Assembly (NCBI GenBank): GCA_949710005.1
Contig: OX453281.1
Coordinates: forward strand, 25,877,339-25,941,338
DNA length: 64,000 bases
Source of the DNA: Ricordea florida
Lineage: Eukaryota > Cnidaria > Anthozoa > Corallimorpharia > Ricordeidae
Reading direction: 5' to 3'
This document shows positions 7,937 to 17,000 of this stretch, piece after piece. Every line of letters begins with the position of its first letter. The first letter of the stretch is position 1. The translations under genes were made by a program, and so were the position numbers. Under the pieces are notes generated by a model. It worked only from the letters and a program-made list of their open reading frames with translations, had not been told where the DNA came from and ran no database searches.

Positions 7937-8875
7937 ACTGCTTATGATGATCCTGATTTGGATCCGACTACACTAAATGAGGCAGGTGATGGTGATGATG
8001 GGGATGATACACTTTACTTGAGCCCAATCACAAAGACATCCACCACTCGTCCAATTGAACCTGATTATGAAGAGGAAGAAACCTCGTTTGGTGGTGTTGA
8101 TGAAACTCGGCCCTTAATGATAGAAGAGATGGAAATAGAACAAGATGAGGCCTGGGCCAAGATTAGATCAAGATTCCCCAAAGTTGATACGTCCAAGTTT
8201 ACAGCCAAACTGAATGAATTCAAACAAGTAGTCGTCAAATTGCTTAGGAAAGGATCAAAACCTTATGTGTTGTTCAAAGGTGATGATGAATTAAATGATG
8301 GATTGCCAGACACCATCAAAAACAATCTAGGCCCAAGAGCAGAAGAAGTTGTGGAAGCCAATGATGGTGTGATCGCTGAGAAAAAGGGATTGCTCACCAA
8401 AATGAAGGAGACGCTAAGATTCCAAAGAGATAAGCCGCTGAAGACCCCAGAAGAAGAAAGTAACATAGAGACTCTGGAGAGGGAAATTGGTGAGCGGGAA
8501 GAGGAGATAGCCAATTTGGAGAGTGAGAATGAAGAGATACAGGAACGAATGTCATTGCGGGATCGTGTAAAGGCCATCTTCAAGAAATACGGATTCACAG
8601 TCTTTGCTGTCATGAGTGCCGTTGGAGTGGTCATTGGTGTCATAGTCTCCAACCTCTCCAAAGGGCTATCGAAATTAGGCAAGGGCGTTGGTGATGGACT
8701 AAAAAACCTTGGGAAGAAACTTGGCGAATTGCTGCCTGGGATGGTGGGCGCAATTGTAAGCTTTCTGTTCAAGACTGCTGGAGAGGTCGTCTCATTCCTG
8801 GGGAAACATGCTTGGCTGTTGATAATGGCAGTTGTGCTTTACTTCATAGAAGAGTTAAAAAGGAAACGTACATGA
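7931..8875 (+). CDS. Putative membrane-active virion protein with coiled coil and hydrophobic C-terminus
   Basis: 314 residues. Residues 1-75 are acidic and disordered; 175-208 form a Glu-rich coiled coil. From 222 to the end come three hydrophobic or amphipathic stretches (222-241, 269-281, 285-306) joined by a glycine/lysine repeat around LSKGLSKLGKGVGDGLKNLG, which would be strongly amphipathic. This C-terminal part is conserved in many uncharacterised cnidarian Polinton proteins that I remember. The layout resembles membrane-lytic minor capsid proteins such as adenovirus protein VI, but that is analogy only. The stop overlaps the next start (ATGA at 8872). Confidence 0.7.
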   Translation: MATAYDDPDLDPTTLNEAGDGDDGDDTLYLSPITKTSTTRPIEPDYEEEETSFGGVDETRPLMIEEMEIEQDEAWAKIRSRFPKVDTSKFTAKLNEFKQVVVKLLRKGSKPYVLFKGDDELNDGLPDTIKNNLGPRAEEVVEANDGVIAEKKGLLTKMKETLRFQRDKPLKTPEEESNIETLEREIGEREEEIANLESENEEIQERMSLRDRVKAIFKKYGFTVFAVMSAVGVVIGVIVSNLSKGLSKLGKGVGDGLKNLGKKLGELLPGMVGAIVSFLFKTAGEVVSFLGKHAWLLIMAVVLYFIEELKRKRT

Positions 8876-9060
8876 ATCAAATGAAGAGCTATTGTGTCAA
8901 AGAGAAAAAGCTGACTGATTGTGTGCCTGGTAGTGAAACCTTTGCCAAAACAGCCAAAGGAAGGCTGATGATGAAGTGTAAATGTTCCAGCTGTGGCATC
9001 ATCAAAACTCGATTCCTCTCAGATGCCGACTATAGAAGTTTAAAGATGGCGAAGAAGTAA
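8872..9060 (+). CDS. 62-residue zinc-ribbon-like Polinton protein (DUF5679-like)
   Basis: The frame extends upstream, but ATG 8872 overlaps the previous stop and gives the conserved start. The product begins near MKSYCVKEKK and has a second cluster CKCSSCGIIKTRF. Small Polinton proteins of this type usually read YCVKCRKKT ... CxxCGxxKxRF with two Cys pairs. Here the second Cys of the first pair is Glu, so only Cys in YCV, CKC and SSC remain; zinc binding may be altered. In related elements it is a likely basic virion core or nucleic-acid-binding protein (inference). Confidence 0.7.
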   Translation: MNQMKSYCVKEKKLTDCVPGSETFAKTAKGRLMMKCKCSSCGIIKTRFLSDADYRSLKMAKK

Positions 9061-9069
9061 TCAAACAAC

Positions 9070-9702
9070 ATGTTGAGCATTACTATGTACGAGTCTGAAA
9101 CCAGAGTGTATTTGGATCCCCCATTGGAAGAGGTTCGGGAGATCCAACTCCTCGACTGCATTGTACCCAAACGATTGGTGAACTTCAAGGATCGACAGGG
9201 CTTTCTCAAGGAGGATAATCGACCCATCATAATAATCCCGCCCGGTACATACTCTCTACGTGGCATACACGCAATCCTTCTGAACGATACGGATAACGCC
9301 AAGCTGTCGATCGTTGAGACTGACACCGTTGATTACCTGTACTCCAACAAGACGTTCAACATTAAACTCACAAGAGGTCTCCAAGTTGCTCTTGGGGTGC
9401 CTGAAACCGTAACCCCTGGAAAGCTGTACCCCATAAACATACAGATTAAGGAACCGCTGAGACTTTTGTGTAGTCTAGTGGACAATAAGTCGTCATATGT
9501 GAATGAGACTAAGTATGGCGAACTCGTGAAACTCTCGCCTTCCCACCTCCTTGCCAACATACCATCACAGGATTACCCGGCCATGCCGGTCCAAAACCAT
9601 GAGAGTCTCCTAACCCACTTCGACTTAAGCATCCTCGACATTGGATGGAAGAAACTTGATCTGAAGGGTTCCCCCATCACATTCAGTTTACGATTCAGAT
9701 AA
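9070..9702 (+). CDS. Putative minor capsid (penton-like) protein
   Basis: 210 residues, beta rich, without membrane segments. The order of features matches the Polinton penton family as I know it: an N-terminal strand with a bulky-acidic-pro-pro pattern (YLDPPLEE), a short ILDC/IVPKRL strand, an IIIIPPGTYSLRGIH segment near residue 55, a LGVP stretch near 115, and a final strand ITFSLRFR after a single-jelly-roll body. It would close the five-fold vertices of the capsid. It starts nine bases after the zinc-ribbon gene. The assignment rests on pattern memory, not on alignment. Confidence 0.62.
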   Translation: MLSITMYESETRVYLDPPLEEVREIQLLDCIVPKRLVNFKDRQGFLKEDNRPIIIIPPGTYSLRGIHAILLNDTDNAKLSIVETDTVDYLYSNKTFNIKLTRGLQVALGVPETVTPGKLYPINIQIKEPLRLLCSLVDNKSSYVNETKYGELVKLSPSHLLANIPSQDYPAMPVQNHESLLTHFDLSILDIGWKKLDLKGSPITFSLRFR

Positions 9703-9733
9703 CATCTTAAAAGTAAGTGATCCTCAGTCCAAA

Positions 9734-10336
9734 ATGGATGCATATAAGCCGATTTACCCTAACTTGGAAGCCACTGCACCTCCTCCCATTGATGGACCAT
9801 CATTCCGGCTTCAACAATGTTGTGATGCCTTGAACAAGCTAAAGTCTGAATTAAACCACTACGAGACAGTACTCAAAAAATACAACCGATCCAAGGGTAC
9901 ACTCATGGATGTAAGCTCGACCTGTGGTATACTGTCTTGCGTCTTGGCGGCTGGTGGATTGGGCACAACGCTTAGTGGTGTCGGAATCGTCGCATCTGTA
10001 CCATTGGGCGTGGTGAGTGGTGTATTTGTATGCGCATCCATAGCATGTCAACAAATATCCAAGAGACTGTCCCAGAAAGCCGTGAAGCATCAAAACACCA
10101 TCACACTGGCCAGATCCAAGATAAACACCATTGAAGACCTGGTTTCCAAAGCCCTTCGTGACAATACGATCTCTGACTCAGAATTCTCGTTGATCATGGA
10201 CGAACTCAAGAAATTCGAAAAGCTTAAGGCTGAGATACGGGCTAAGGCTCAAAAAAATGTGAGTGGAGAGGACCCATTGGTGCTGAGGCAGAGAGTACGC
10301 GAAGAAATCCTCAAAGAACTAAAAGGAGGACCATAA
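9734..10336 (+). CDS. Polinton-linked protein of unknown function with glycine-rich hydrophobic core
   Basis: 200 residues: a proline-rich start (PNLEATAPPP), a helix with KLKSELNHYETVLKKY, a long hydrophobic glycine/valine segment (about 60-105, with LAAGGLGTTLSGVGIV), then a helical C-terminal half with ISDSEFSLIMDELKKF. I recognise this arrangement from many uncharacterised cnidarian proteins, but no function is known to me. The two-helix membrane hairpin suggests membrane insertion. It follows the penton candidate by 31 bases. Confidence 0.68.
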   Translation: MDAYKPIYPNLEATAPPPIDGPSFRLQQCCDALNKLKSELNHYETVLKKYNRSKGTLMDVSSTCGILSCVLAAGGLGTTLSGVGIVASVPLGVVSGVFVCASIACQQISKRLSQKAVKHQNTITLARSKINTIEDLVSKALRDNTISDSEFSLIMDELKKFEKLKAEIRAKAQKNVSGEDPLVLRQRVREEILKELKGGP

Positions 10337-10403
10337 CTATCATATACGAGCAAAACAAATACTAGTCCAAATAGACTTAAAAGTAATATTAATAAGAGTA
10401 CAC

Positions 10404-10583
10404 ATGGATAACCGAGAAGTCAATGAAGCTCCAAACTATATAACTGAATTGGATTGTGAAAGATTAATAAATTCTAAACTGTATTATACAAGAAAAGAGG
10501 TTGAAGAATTGTCTACAACAACCTCATACATAAAGGCTGCAGTAGTATTATATTTAGCGTACTTGATCTATGACCAGATATAG
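10404..10583 (+). CDS. 59-residue single-pass membrane protein candidate
   Basis: A short frame starting at ATG 10404, ending with TAG at 10583. The N-terminal 42 residues are polar (MDNREVNEAPNYITELD at the start), and the last 16 (IKAAVVLYLAYLIYDQI region) are hydrophobic, giving a tail-anchored layout like other small genes in this element. It fills the gap between two clear genes in the same direction. Low complexity of evidence because it is short. Confidence 0.45.
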   Translation: MDNREVNEAPNYITELDCERLINSKLYYTRKEVEELSTTTSYIKAAVVLYLAYLIYDQI

Positions 10584-10632
10584 ATTAATGGCTTAAACGT
10601 TTGAACTCTTCTACCCAAATTCTGGATAGAAG

Positions 10633-12051
10633 ATGGTCTTACTCGATGACTTCAGAAATAGGTATCCAAAGGCTGACCTTGACCAATTCAAATTTGTGAA
10701 CGATCAATATGGGGGGTACGTTAGATGGAAAGATAACAGTATGACAGTCATGTCCTATGATGACCCCACTGGCAAGACATGGACTGATGGGATGCAACCA
10801 AGTTTGAAATCGCGACTCTGGGTTGATCTTGGACTGGCCGCATTGAACTCATTCCCGCCAAGCTTAACCATGACCAAACGATACTACCCGATACCCGCCG
10901 TTGACTTTGACAGCCCCACCAGTAACACCACAAGTATGCTGACATCACTGGACATATACGTGTCCAATACGAAGAAATTCACCGCCAAGATGCGTAATGT
11001 TTTCACCTCCCAAGTTGTAACTTTCAAGTTTGGTAAGCAAAGTCGAAAGTGGTTGAACGCCCCCGACATGAACTACTGGCCACAACAGCTGAACTTTGCA
11101 GTGTGGTGTGCGACCTCTGGCTGTGGGATAAGTCCCTTCGAGAGCCTCAACTACCCCAAAGTCGTGAGTAGCTTCATCAAGTTTCATGTATATTTCACCA
11201 TAAGACGGATATTGTATGAATTGAATCTTCCACTGCCTGATGAGCAACCCTTTGTAATCAACAATAACCCTTATAGTAAGGTTGCATATCAACGATTATG
11301 CGCTGAATTTGGCATCTCAAACAACTCTGACTTCAGATGGAAAGGTGGACGAAACGGGGGTTTGGGTGACATATTCATCGATTATGGGGCTGGATACCAT
11401 GGAGTGGGTGGGGGATACCAAAACGTCCATATGGTAAGGAATTACGACAAAGAGGCTGATCAATGGCCTGGTGAAGGTGGCAAATTCGCTGATGATGGGG
11501 GTAAGAAGGAAAAAGGTGACCTCGTCTCATTCATTCGTAATGATGACTTTGCTGATTACAAGTATGCTTGGTTCATACCAACGAGTGGCTATGGACTCAC
11601 TAAAGCTGGACTTGGCAGGTTGAATCGATCTGCTGAAGCCTTTGTTTACTGTGTGTTGGGGGCGCAAGTCAACACTAGAAACTCGATTGTGGGCACTGGT
11701 GGTGGAGCGATCGAGACCCAACAAGAATTCTTGGCCCTGTTTGAGAGTAGTGTGATCGAGAACGACATTTCGAGTTCGATCCAAAGGTACCAACTGGCGA
11801 CTCAAGAGGCTAAATTAAGGCTTGATTTGGCCATTGCTCCTGGAGTGTGGTTGATGCCTAGTAACATGATCATAAACACAGAGAGTGTGGTCGGGTATAA
11901 CAACAACCTCATGAAGGCCACTGATGGGATGAAATTTGGTGTCAACACAAACATAAACCTGGAGACTAAGACTGTGGGGATCAACCATAATCTGGGATCA
12001 TCAAAGGTCAAGTTGCCACATGGACTTAACAGGGGTATTCATGCAACTTGA
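10633..12051 (+). CDS. 472-residue Polinton-linked protein of unknown function
   Basis: The longest complete gene of the element. No membrane segment or known catalytic motif. Recognisable conserved stretches are MNYWPQQLNFAVWCATSGCG (residues about 140-160), YFTIRRILYEL (190-200), RSAEAFVYCVLGAQVNTRNS (337-356) and PGVWLMPSNMIINTESVVGYN (about 413-433). I have seen this family many times as an uncharacterised protein in cnidarian genomes near other Polinton genes. Its abundance and size fit a structural or fibre-like protein, but that is inference. The stop codon lies inside a 20-bp hairpin shared with the convergent next gene. Confidence 0.78.
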   Translation: MVLLDDFRNRYPKADLDQFKFVNDQYGGYVRWKDNSMTVMSYDDPTGKTWTDGMQPSLKSRLWVDLGLAALNSFPPSLTMTKRYYPIPAVDFDSPTSNTTSMLTSLDIYVSNTKKFTAKMRNVFTSQVVTFKFGKQSRKWLNAPDMNYWPQQLNFAVWCATSGCGISPFESLNYPKVVSSFIKFHVYFTIRRILYELNLPLPDEQPFVINNNPYSKVAYQRLCAEFGISNNSDFRWKGGRNGGLGDIFIDYGAGYHGVGGGYQNVHMVRNYDKEADQWPGEGGKFADDGGKKEKGDLVSFIRNDDFADYKYAWFIPTSGYGLTKAGLGRLNRSAEAFVYCVLGAQVNTRNSIVGTGGGAIETQQEFLALFESSVIENDISSSIQRYQLATQEAKLRLDLAIAPGVWLMPSNMIINTESVVGYNNNLMKATDGMKFGVNTNINLETKTVGINHNLGSSKVKLPHGLNRGIHAT

Positions 12052-12069
12052 ATACCCCTGTTAAGTCCA
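12021..12069. terminator. 20-bp perfect hairpin containing the stop codons of two convergent genes
   Basis: Left arm 12021-12040 is the exact reverse complement of right arm 12050-12069, with a 9-base loop. The TGA of the + strand gene (12049-12051) and the TAA of the - strand gene (12061-12063) both fall in it. Outside the stem, CAAGTTG (about 12009-12015) and CAACTTG (about 12076-12082) extend the symmetry with an internal mismatch. It most likely forms the 3' end signal for both transcripts (inference). Confidence 0.7.
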
Positions 12070-12492
12070 GACACACAACTTGCCTTTCAACGCATCGTCA
12101 ATTACATAACGTTGAAATTTGCCATAATCATCACTAGCAACCAAGTCATCACTAACATTCAAACGGATATTAACCGTGATGATTTCGTACTCGTCAGATC
12201 CATAATTGGCTACACAACGTTCATGAAAATCGCTACAAAGACCTTCAATGTTAAAAACGTCCTCCAACCTTCTTTTGGTTAATACTCTAAACTTGTAGCC
12301 CAAATAGTCAAACGAAACGACATCTTTGAAAAGTTCACAAATGTCGTTGGGCGCAAAATGTTGAAAGAAACCAACCATTTCGTCCCTCATCTTGGTAATG
12401 AAATCATCATTACGTAGCTTGTTGCAGTTGTAAAGAGCCAACTCCATATAATTGAAAGCCGGGTTGAAATCAATTTGCAGGTTTCTTTGCAT
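12061..12492 (-). CDS. Rightmost Polinton gene, unknown function
   Basis: First ATG at 12492 (MQRNLQIDF), giving 143 residues; the frame is open a little further to a TTG at 12531. The protein is soluble and mixed alpha/beta with three or four Cys, including HERCVANYGSD near residue 90. It runs convergent to the 472-residue gene, nine bases apart, sharing the hairpin at their ends. I do not recognise the family. It may be an early or regulatory gene transcribed inward from the right end of the element, as its position near the terminus would suggest. Confidence 0.62.
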   Translation of the reverse strand: MQRNLQIDFNPAFNYMELALYNCNKLRNDDFITKMRDEMVGFFQHFAPNDICELFKDVVSFDYLGYKFRVLTKRRLEDVFNIEGLCSDFHERCVANYGSDEYEIITVNIRLNVSDDLVASDDYGKFQRYVIDDALKGKLCVWT

Positions 12493-14001
12493 TTCGTTTG
12501 CGTATGCCAATCGGTGCAACCCTCGACCCAAAATCCCACTTTAACAAATCGGCCCCCACCCCACCCGCCAAAGGACATCGACGATCCAAACGAAAAAATC
12601 GACACTCGACGGAAAAAGTCATCGATTGAAAATCAACCAAGTCAAACTCGACTCGACCCAATTAATTATGCACAAACTTTTTTGGCCACACCCAAAACCA
12701 CGAATTCACAAAAAAATCGATCGAAAATGAAATTGCGCCAGAACGCCCATAATACAACTACTAGTGTTCAAAATGTTGAGACATTGTAATGACGCATACT
12801 CGCTGTGGATAAGAGTACAGACAAAACCATGATTTGTTAATTTGCCAGCTCCCAGGAGTTTCTGAATCAGGGCACTGAAAGGTTCTTGTACCAGCTACAA
12901 CTATAGTCAGTGTGGAAAATGGCTGTCCTTTTCAGGGGGTGCTCCCTATCTCCCTGGGTTGCTGTTACAGGGATCTCAGTTAGGAAAGGGTATTTAAACG
13001 CACTTAAAAAAATTAGGACTCAAAAATCTTGGGAATACAATAGTAATTTCATATAAGCTTTTAGCTTCATTAGAACTTCCTTGCCACGTTTATTTATATC
13101 TAACTATTAATATCAAGCTATGTTGTAATCTGTTTTAACTTTGTTGTGTTTGTGGGTGACTAAATAACTGAAAGTTTAATTTGATTGTACGGTTTGTCAA
13201 TATTTGGAAAGCCCACAAGTAAGCTAATCGGATTTCAGGTTTTCAAGTGGAACTTCATATCCATTCGTGGGATATTTATTATATAGGTGAGAGTACTGGG
13301 CCGGAATTACGGTACACCGCTCGTAAAATTCATACGAAACCACATCCGGGACCGTAGTGGCGTATTTTCCATATCCTCACTTGTGATGATATCGATGACG
13401 TGATTTCCCGCCTTGCACGATTCAGTTTGTGTACAAAGCTGCCAAACGAACGTCTTAATGTGCTTTTGTCTATATAATAGTTTTTGAAGAAAATCGCACA
13501 TAAGCTCAGAAGATATGAATTTTACGTTCTCGTGGCAAGAAAAATATCTCACTCATTTGCTGCGCTTACTCGTGAGATATTGCTCTTGCCACTCGAACAT
13601 AGGACTTTCATAAATGGCAGTCGATTTATTATTCTTTTGTATGTATTTTAATCAGACCCACTAGACTCAGTTAGAACAAAAATTATACTGGATTGTGCAC
13701 ATCCTAGCGAGGCCAGTAAGGCTCATTACCATGAAAAATTCACATCTCTCCACCGTGTAAAATCCTCTATATATGTATCTGTTGTAGTTCAGTTTTATCC
13801 TTGGTTCAAATTTTATTTTCCTTTGTTTCAAACTCATTATCATATATTACCATACCAGGAAACAAAGGAAAATAAAATTTGAACGAAGGAAAAACTATAA
13901 ACAAATAACAAAAAAACTATGACATATATGTCATTGCAACTGAGTAAAAATTTATGACGTAGGATCATTTTTCTTTTCTTGTTTATTACAATGTCCAATA
14001 G
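12493..14001 (+). other. Right flank of the Polinton and DHX9 intron; no gene seen
   Basis: 12493-12790 is G-poor and A/C-rich with no clear frame, probably the subterminal part of the element. From about 12800 the sequence is AT-rich and intron-like. 13307-13560 is a dispersed repeat also found inverted at 47930-48160. 13798-13890 is a fold-back with near-perfect 32-base arms. A helicase motif I exon was looked for and not found. Confidence 0.6.
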
Positions 14002-17000
14002 CCACGACGTATTAGTGCAGTGAGTGTTGCAGAAAGAGTAGCAAGCGAAAGAGCCGAGTCGTTGGGAAACAGTGTTGGTTATTCAGTGAGATTTGACACA
14101 GTTCTTCCGAGGAGTCATGCTTCCATCCTGTTTTGTACAGTCGGTAAGTAAAGTTGTTTCTTTACTCGTCTTATAATACTACATGAAAAATTTCTGTAAT
14201 TTGATTGGCTAAGAGCAGTGGTATTTCTGCTTAATTTGAAATACCTACATGTGAAAATTACAAACCTTTTACGAGTAGTAGTATAAACAAATAATAGCAT
14301 GATTTGTACGTTATATTTGGCATAAATACCACTCGAGATATTTCAAAATTGTCTCAAATTTCACTCGCCTAACGGCTCTTGAAATTACGTACAACAATTT
14401 TGAAATATCCCTCGTGGTATTTATACCAAATATCACTACAGTCTATGAAATTTCGGAGATTTGATTGGATGATAGTATCACTATTTCCGCGTTATAGCAA
14501 AATTCTATGGTATAACAAGGTTACCATGACAACACTGAACACATTACCTTTTTGCTTTTGTTTTCAACTGAAAATGGCGGAGATTCCCGGAAATTTCCGG
14601 TGAGGAAATACAAAAAGCTCGCCGAAAAGCAGTAAATAAAAATACAGTCAAAACTATTAAGACATGGATGAATGTTTGGAAGTCTTGGATAGAAAGCAAC
14701 GGCCTCAACTCAACGACGACATTGTCAGATAGGAAGCGAAAATTTCTTTTGGACAATTTTGAAATATTACTCGCGGTATTATTGCCAGATACCACTACAA
14801 GTCATGCTATTAGCAATACTTATTCAGTGGTTGCATACTGTAAAGTTATGAAAGTAACGACCGTCTGATTAGCGACCCTCCGAAAGTAGCGATAGAGTTT
14901 CGCAGGTGTTCGCAAAAACCCTAAAACAGCCACCACCCAGAAAAAGGGTTCCTCCGATAGTAGCGACCTCAAAATGAATTTCGCTTTTTAGCAACAAATA
15001 ACGGAAATAATTAAGATAACAAACTACGTGACTGTATACCAAACTGATCCGAAGTTTGTTTATTTGGCTTTGTATTCAATTAACTTCGAACGGCCCATGT
15101 GCGGTACTTGTTTTAGCTACCCGAACGTAGCGACCTCCCGAAAGTGGCGAAAGGAAAAGGGCTGCTGAATTCACAAGTAACGGGGGTCGGTACTTTCGGA
15201 ACTTTACGGCAGTTAAATCACAAGACGTTTGCCAACATAATTGTACCCTGCACTCAAAGTTGTGTGATGTCCCATGCAAATGCTTTGTTTTGAGGTGGAA
15301 CAAGGCTATTTTAATACCGGAAAGAAAGATTTAGTCTTTGTTTGAGCTAGATTGAGCTATTGACAAAGGTAAACTTGGCAAAATCCCAGAGTTTATATGT
15401 CATGTAGTTGGTATCAAATATCATTGTCATTTCCACTTTAAGTATTGTTCCGGCTAAAAGGTAGGCAGGCGTACGGCAAAACTCATCAAAAAGGTACGAA
15501 CAGTTAATTGTTAATTCCATTTAAATCGCCTCATTTCATTGGCTAATACCAAAAAACCCCGAAAATACAATAAAAAAATGAAAAAAAAAAACGTCATTTT
15601 TAGACCTTGTCTTTTCCATACCCCTATTTTCTGTCTGTCGGCCAAATTTGGCTTTTGCTCTATGCGCCAATCAGCACCACAAAATTAACTGACACTATTG
15701 CCGAGCGCTATTGTTTTTCTGCCTGCTTCTTAGCCGGACCATTACTTAATTGTTCTCTTGTACAGCAGCCATCTTCTTTATCTTGTAGGCGTCCTTCTAA
15801 GAAAACTTGAAAATGGTCTGCATGGCGTTTCACATGTTGTTGTGGATGAGATTCACGAGCGCGACATCAATGTAAGTTGCGCAATGATAGCAGACTTACC
15901 CTTTTTTCGAAAACCTGTTTGTTTATTTGTAAGTAAATCACATATCTCAATGTTAAAATCAAATTTACGGTACCTATATTGTTACTCATTTTCAAAAAAT
16001 CGCGAAATTAAAGTCCTGGGATAAAAGGTTCTCGCGAAATTGACCGCGCGAAATTTAATACCCTGCTACAGGTTTCTGTAATCAATTTTGGCTTCTGCGA
16101 GAACCCATATGAAACAAGAAGACGCCTGAAGGCGTTTACGCGGGATGTGTTGGTTTAAAATTGCTGACGCAGTATGTTTTTTTGCTGATTGTGCGATCAT
16201 GGATATCCATGGTGCAATCCAACCTGACTTGCACGCGATTCGGAGTTACAGCCAATAAAAATCACACAATTTTTTCGGGACGGGCTCGGGATACGGGAAA
16301 GTTAAAAAAAACAAGGCAATTTTTGACTCCAAAGACGACGAAAGGAATGCGCTACCGAATTTTATACGCTGGCTGACTACGTCATCCCGCGTAAAAAGGA
16401 CAATGTCTTTCAGCTGCAGGCGCACTCCGACGGTGTCATATACTAAGTACTCTTGGAAAGCTCTATTTTTTTTGCAAAGCAACTTGTCAAACCCTGCACA
16501 GTTTTTTTCTTGTCGTTACTCGTATAATTTTGTTCAGTGTAATAGAAACTATCCCTATGGAAAATTAAAGTCAGTCTTGCCAACTCTGACACTAATTGGT
16601 AATGGCGATCAGTCCTTTGACGTTTTTCGCGAAATTTAGCTCCATGGTAATCCATTTTTTTTAAAAATCGCGAAATTTAAGTCTCGCGAAATATGCCCGT
16701 TCCATTTTCGTGAAATTACGTAAGTTCCCGCGAAAATAAGGGACAATAAGTAATTTGTTATTGTTCATGTACCAACTTTGTTTCAGACTGACTTTGTATT
16801 GGTGATTTTGCGCGACATGATTAAATCCTACCCTAACCTAAGAGTGGTCCTCATGTCGGCTACCATCGACACTCAGATGTTTACAGAGTACTTTGGTCGC
16901 TGTCCTATTGTTGAAATAGAAGGACGGTCATTTCCTGTACAGGGTAGGAAACATGCATAAATGATAAATATGGTGACGCTCTCTCTCTTCTTGTAGTAGT

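Larger units (their letters stand above)
1..12790. mobile_element. Polinton/Maverick (adintovirus-like) element, left-truncated by the window
   Basis: About 18 tightly packed intron-free reading frames occur here, while the DNA to the right is ordinary intron-rich host sequence. The diagnostic set is present: protein-primed family B polymerase, integrase on the opposite strand, A32/FtsK-like ATPase, and putative major and minor capsid proteins. Genes overlap by ATGA junctions or are separated by a few bases, as in compact viral genomes. The left end lies outside the window. The right end is not marked by a recognisable terminal inverted repeat; after the last gene (12492) comes about 300 bases of G-poor, A/C-rich DNA, so 12790 is only an estimate. 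Intact frames throughout suggest a recent or still functional copy. An adenain-like protease is not seen. Confidence 0.88.
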
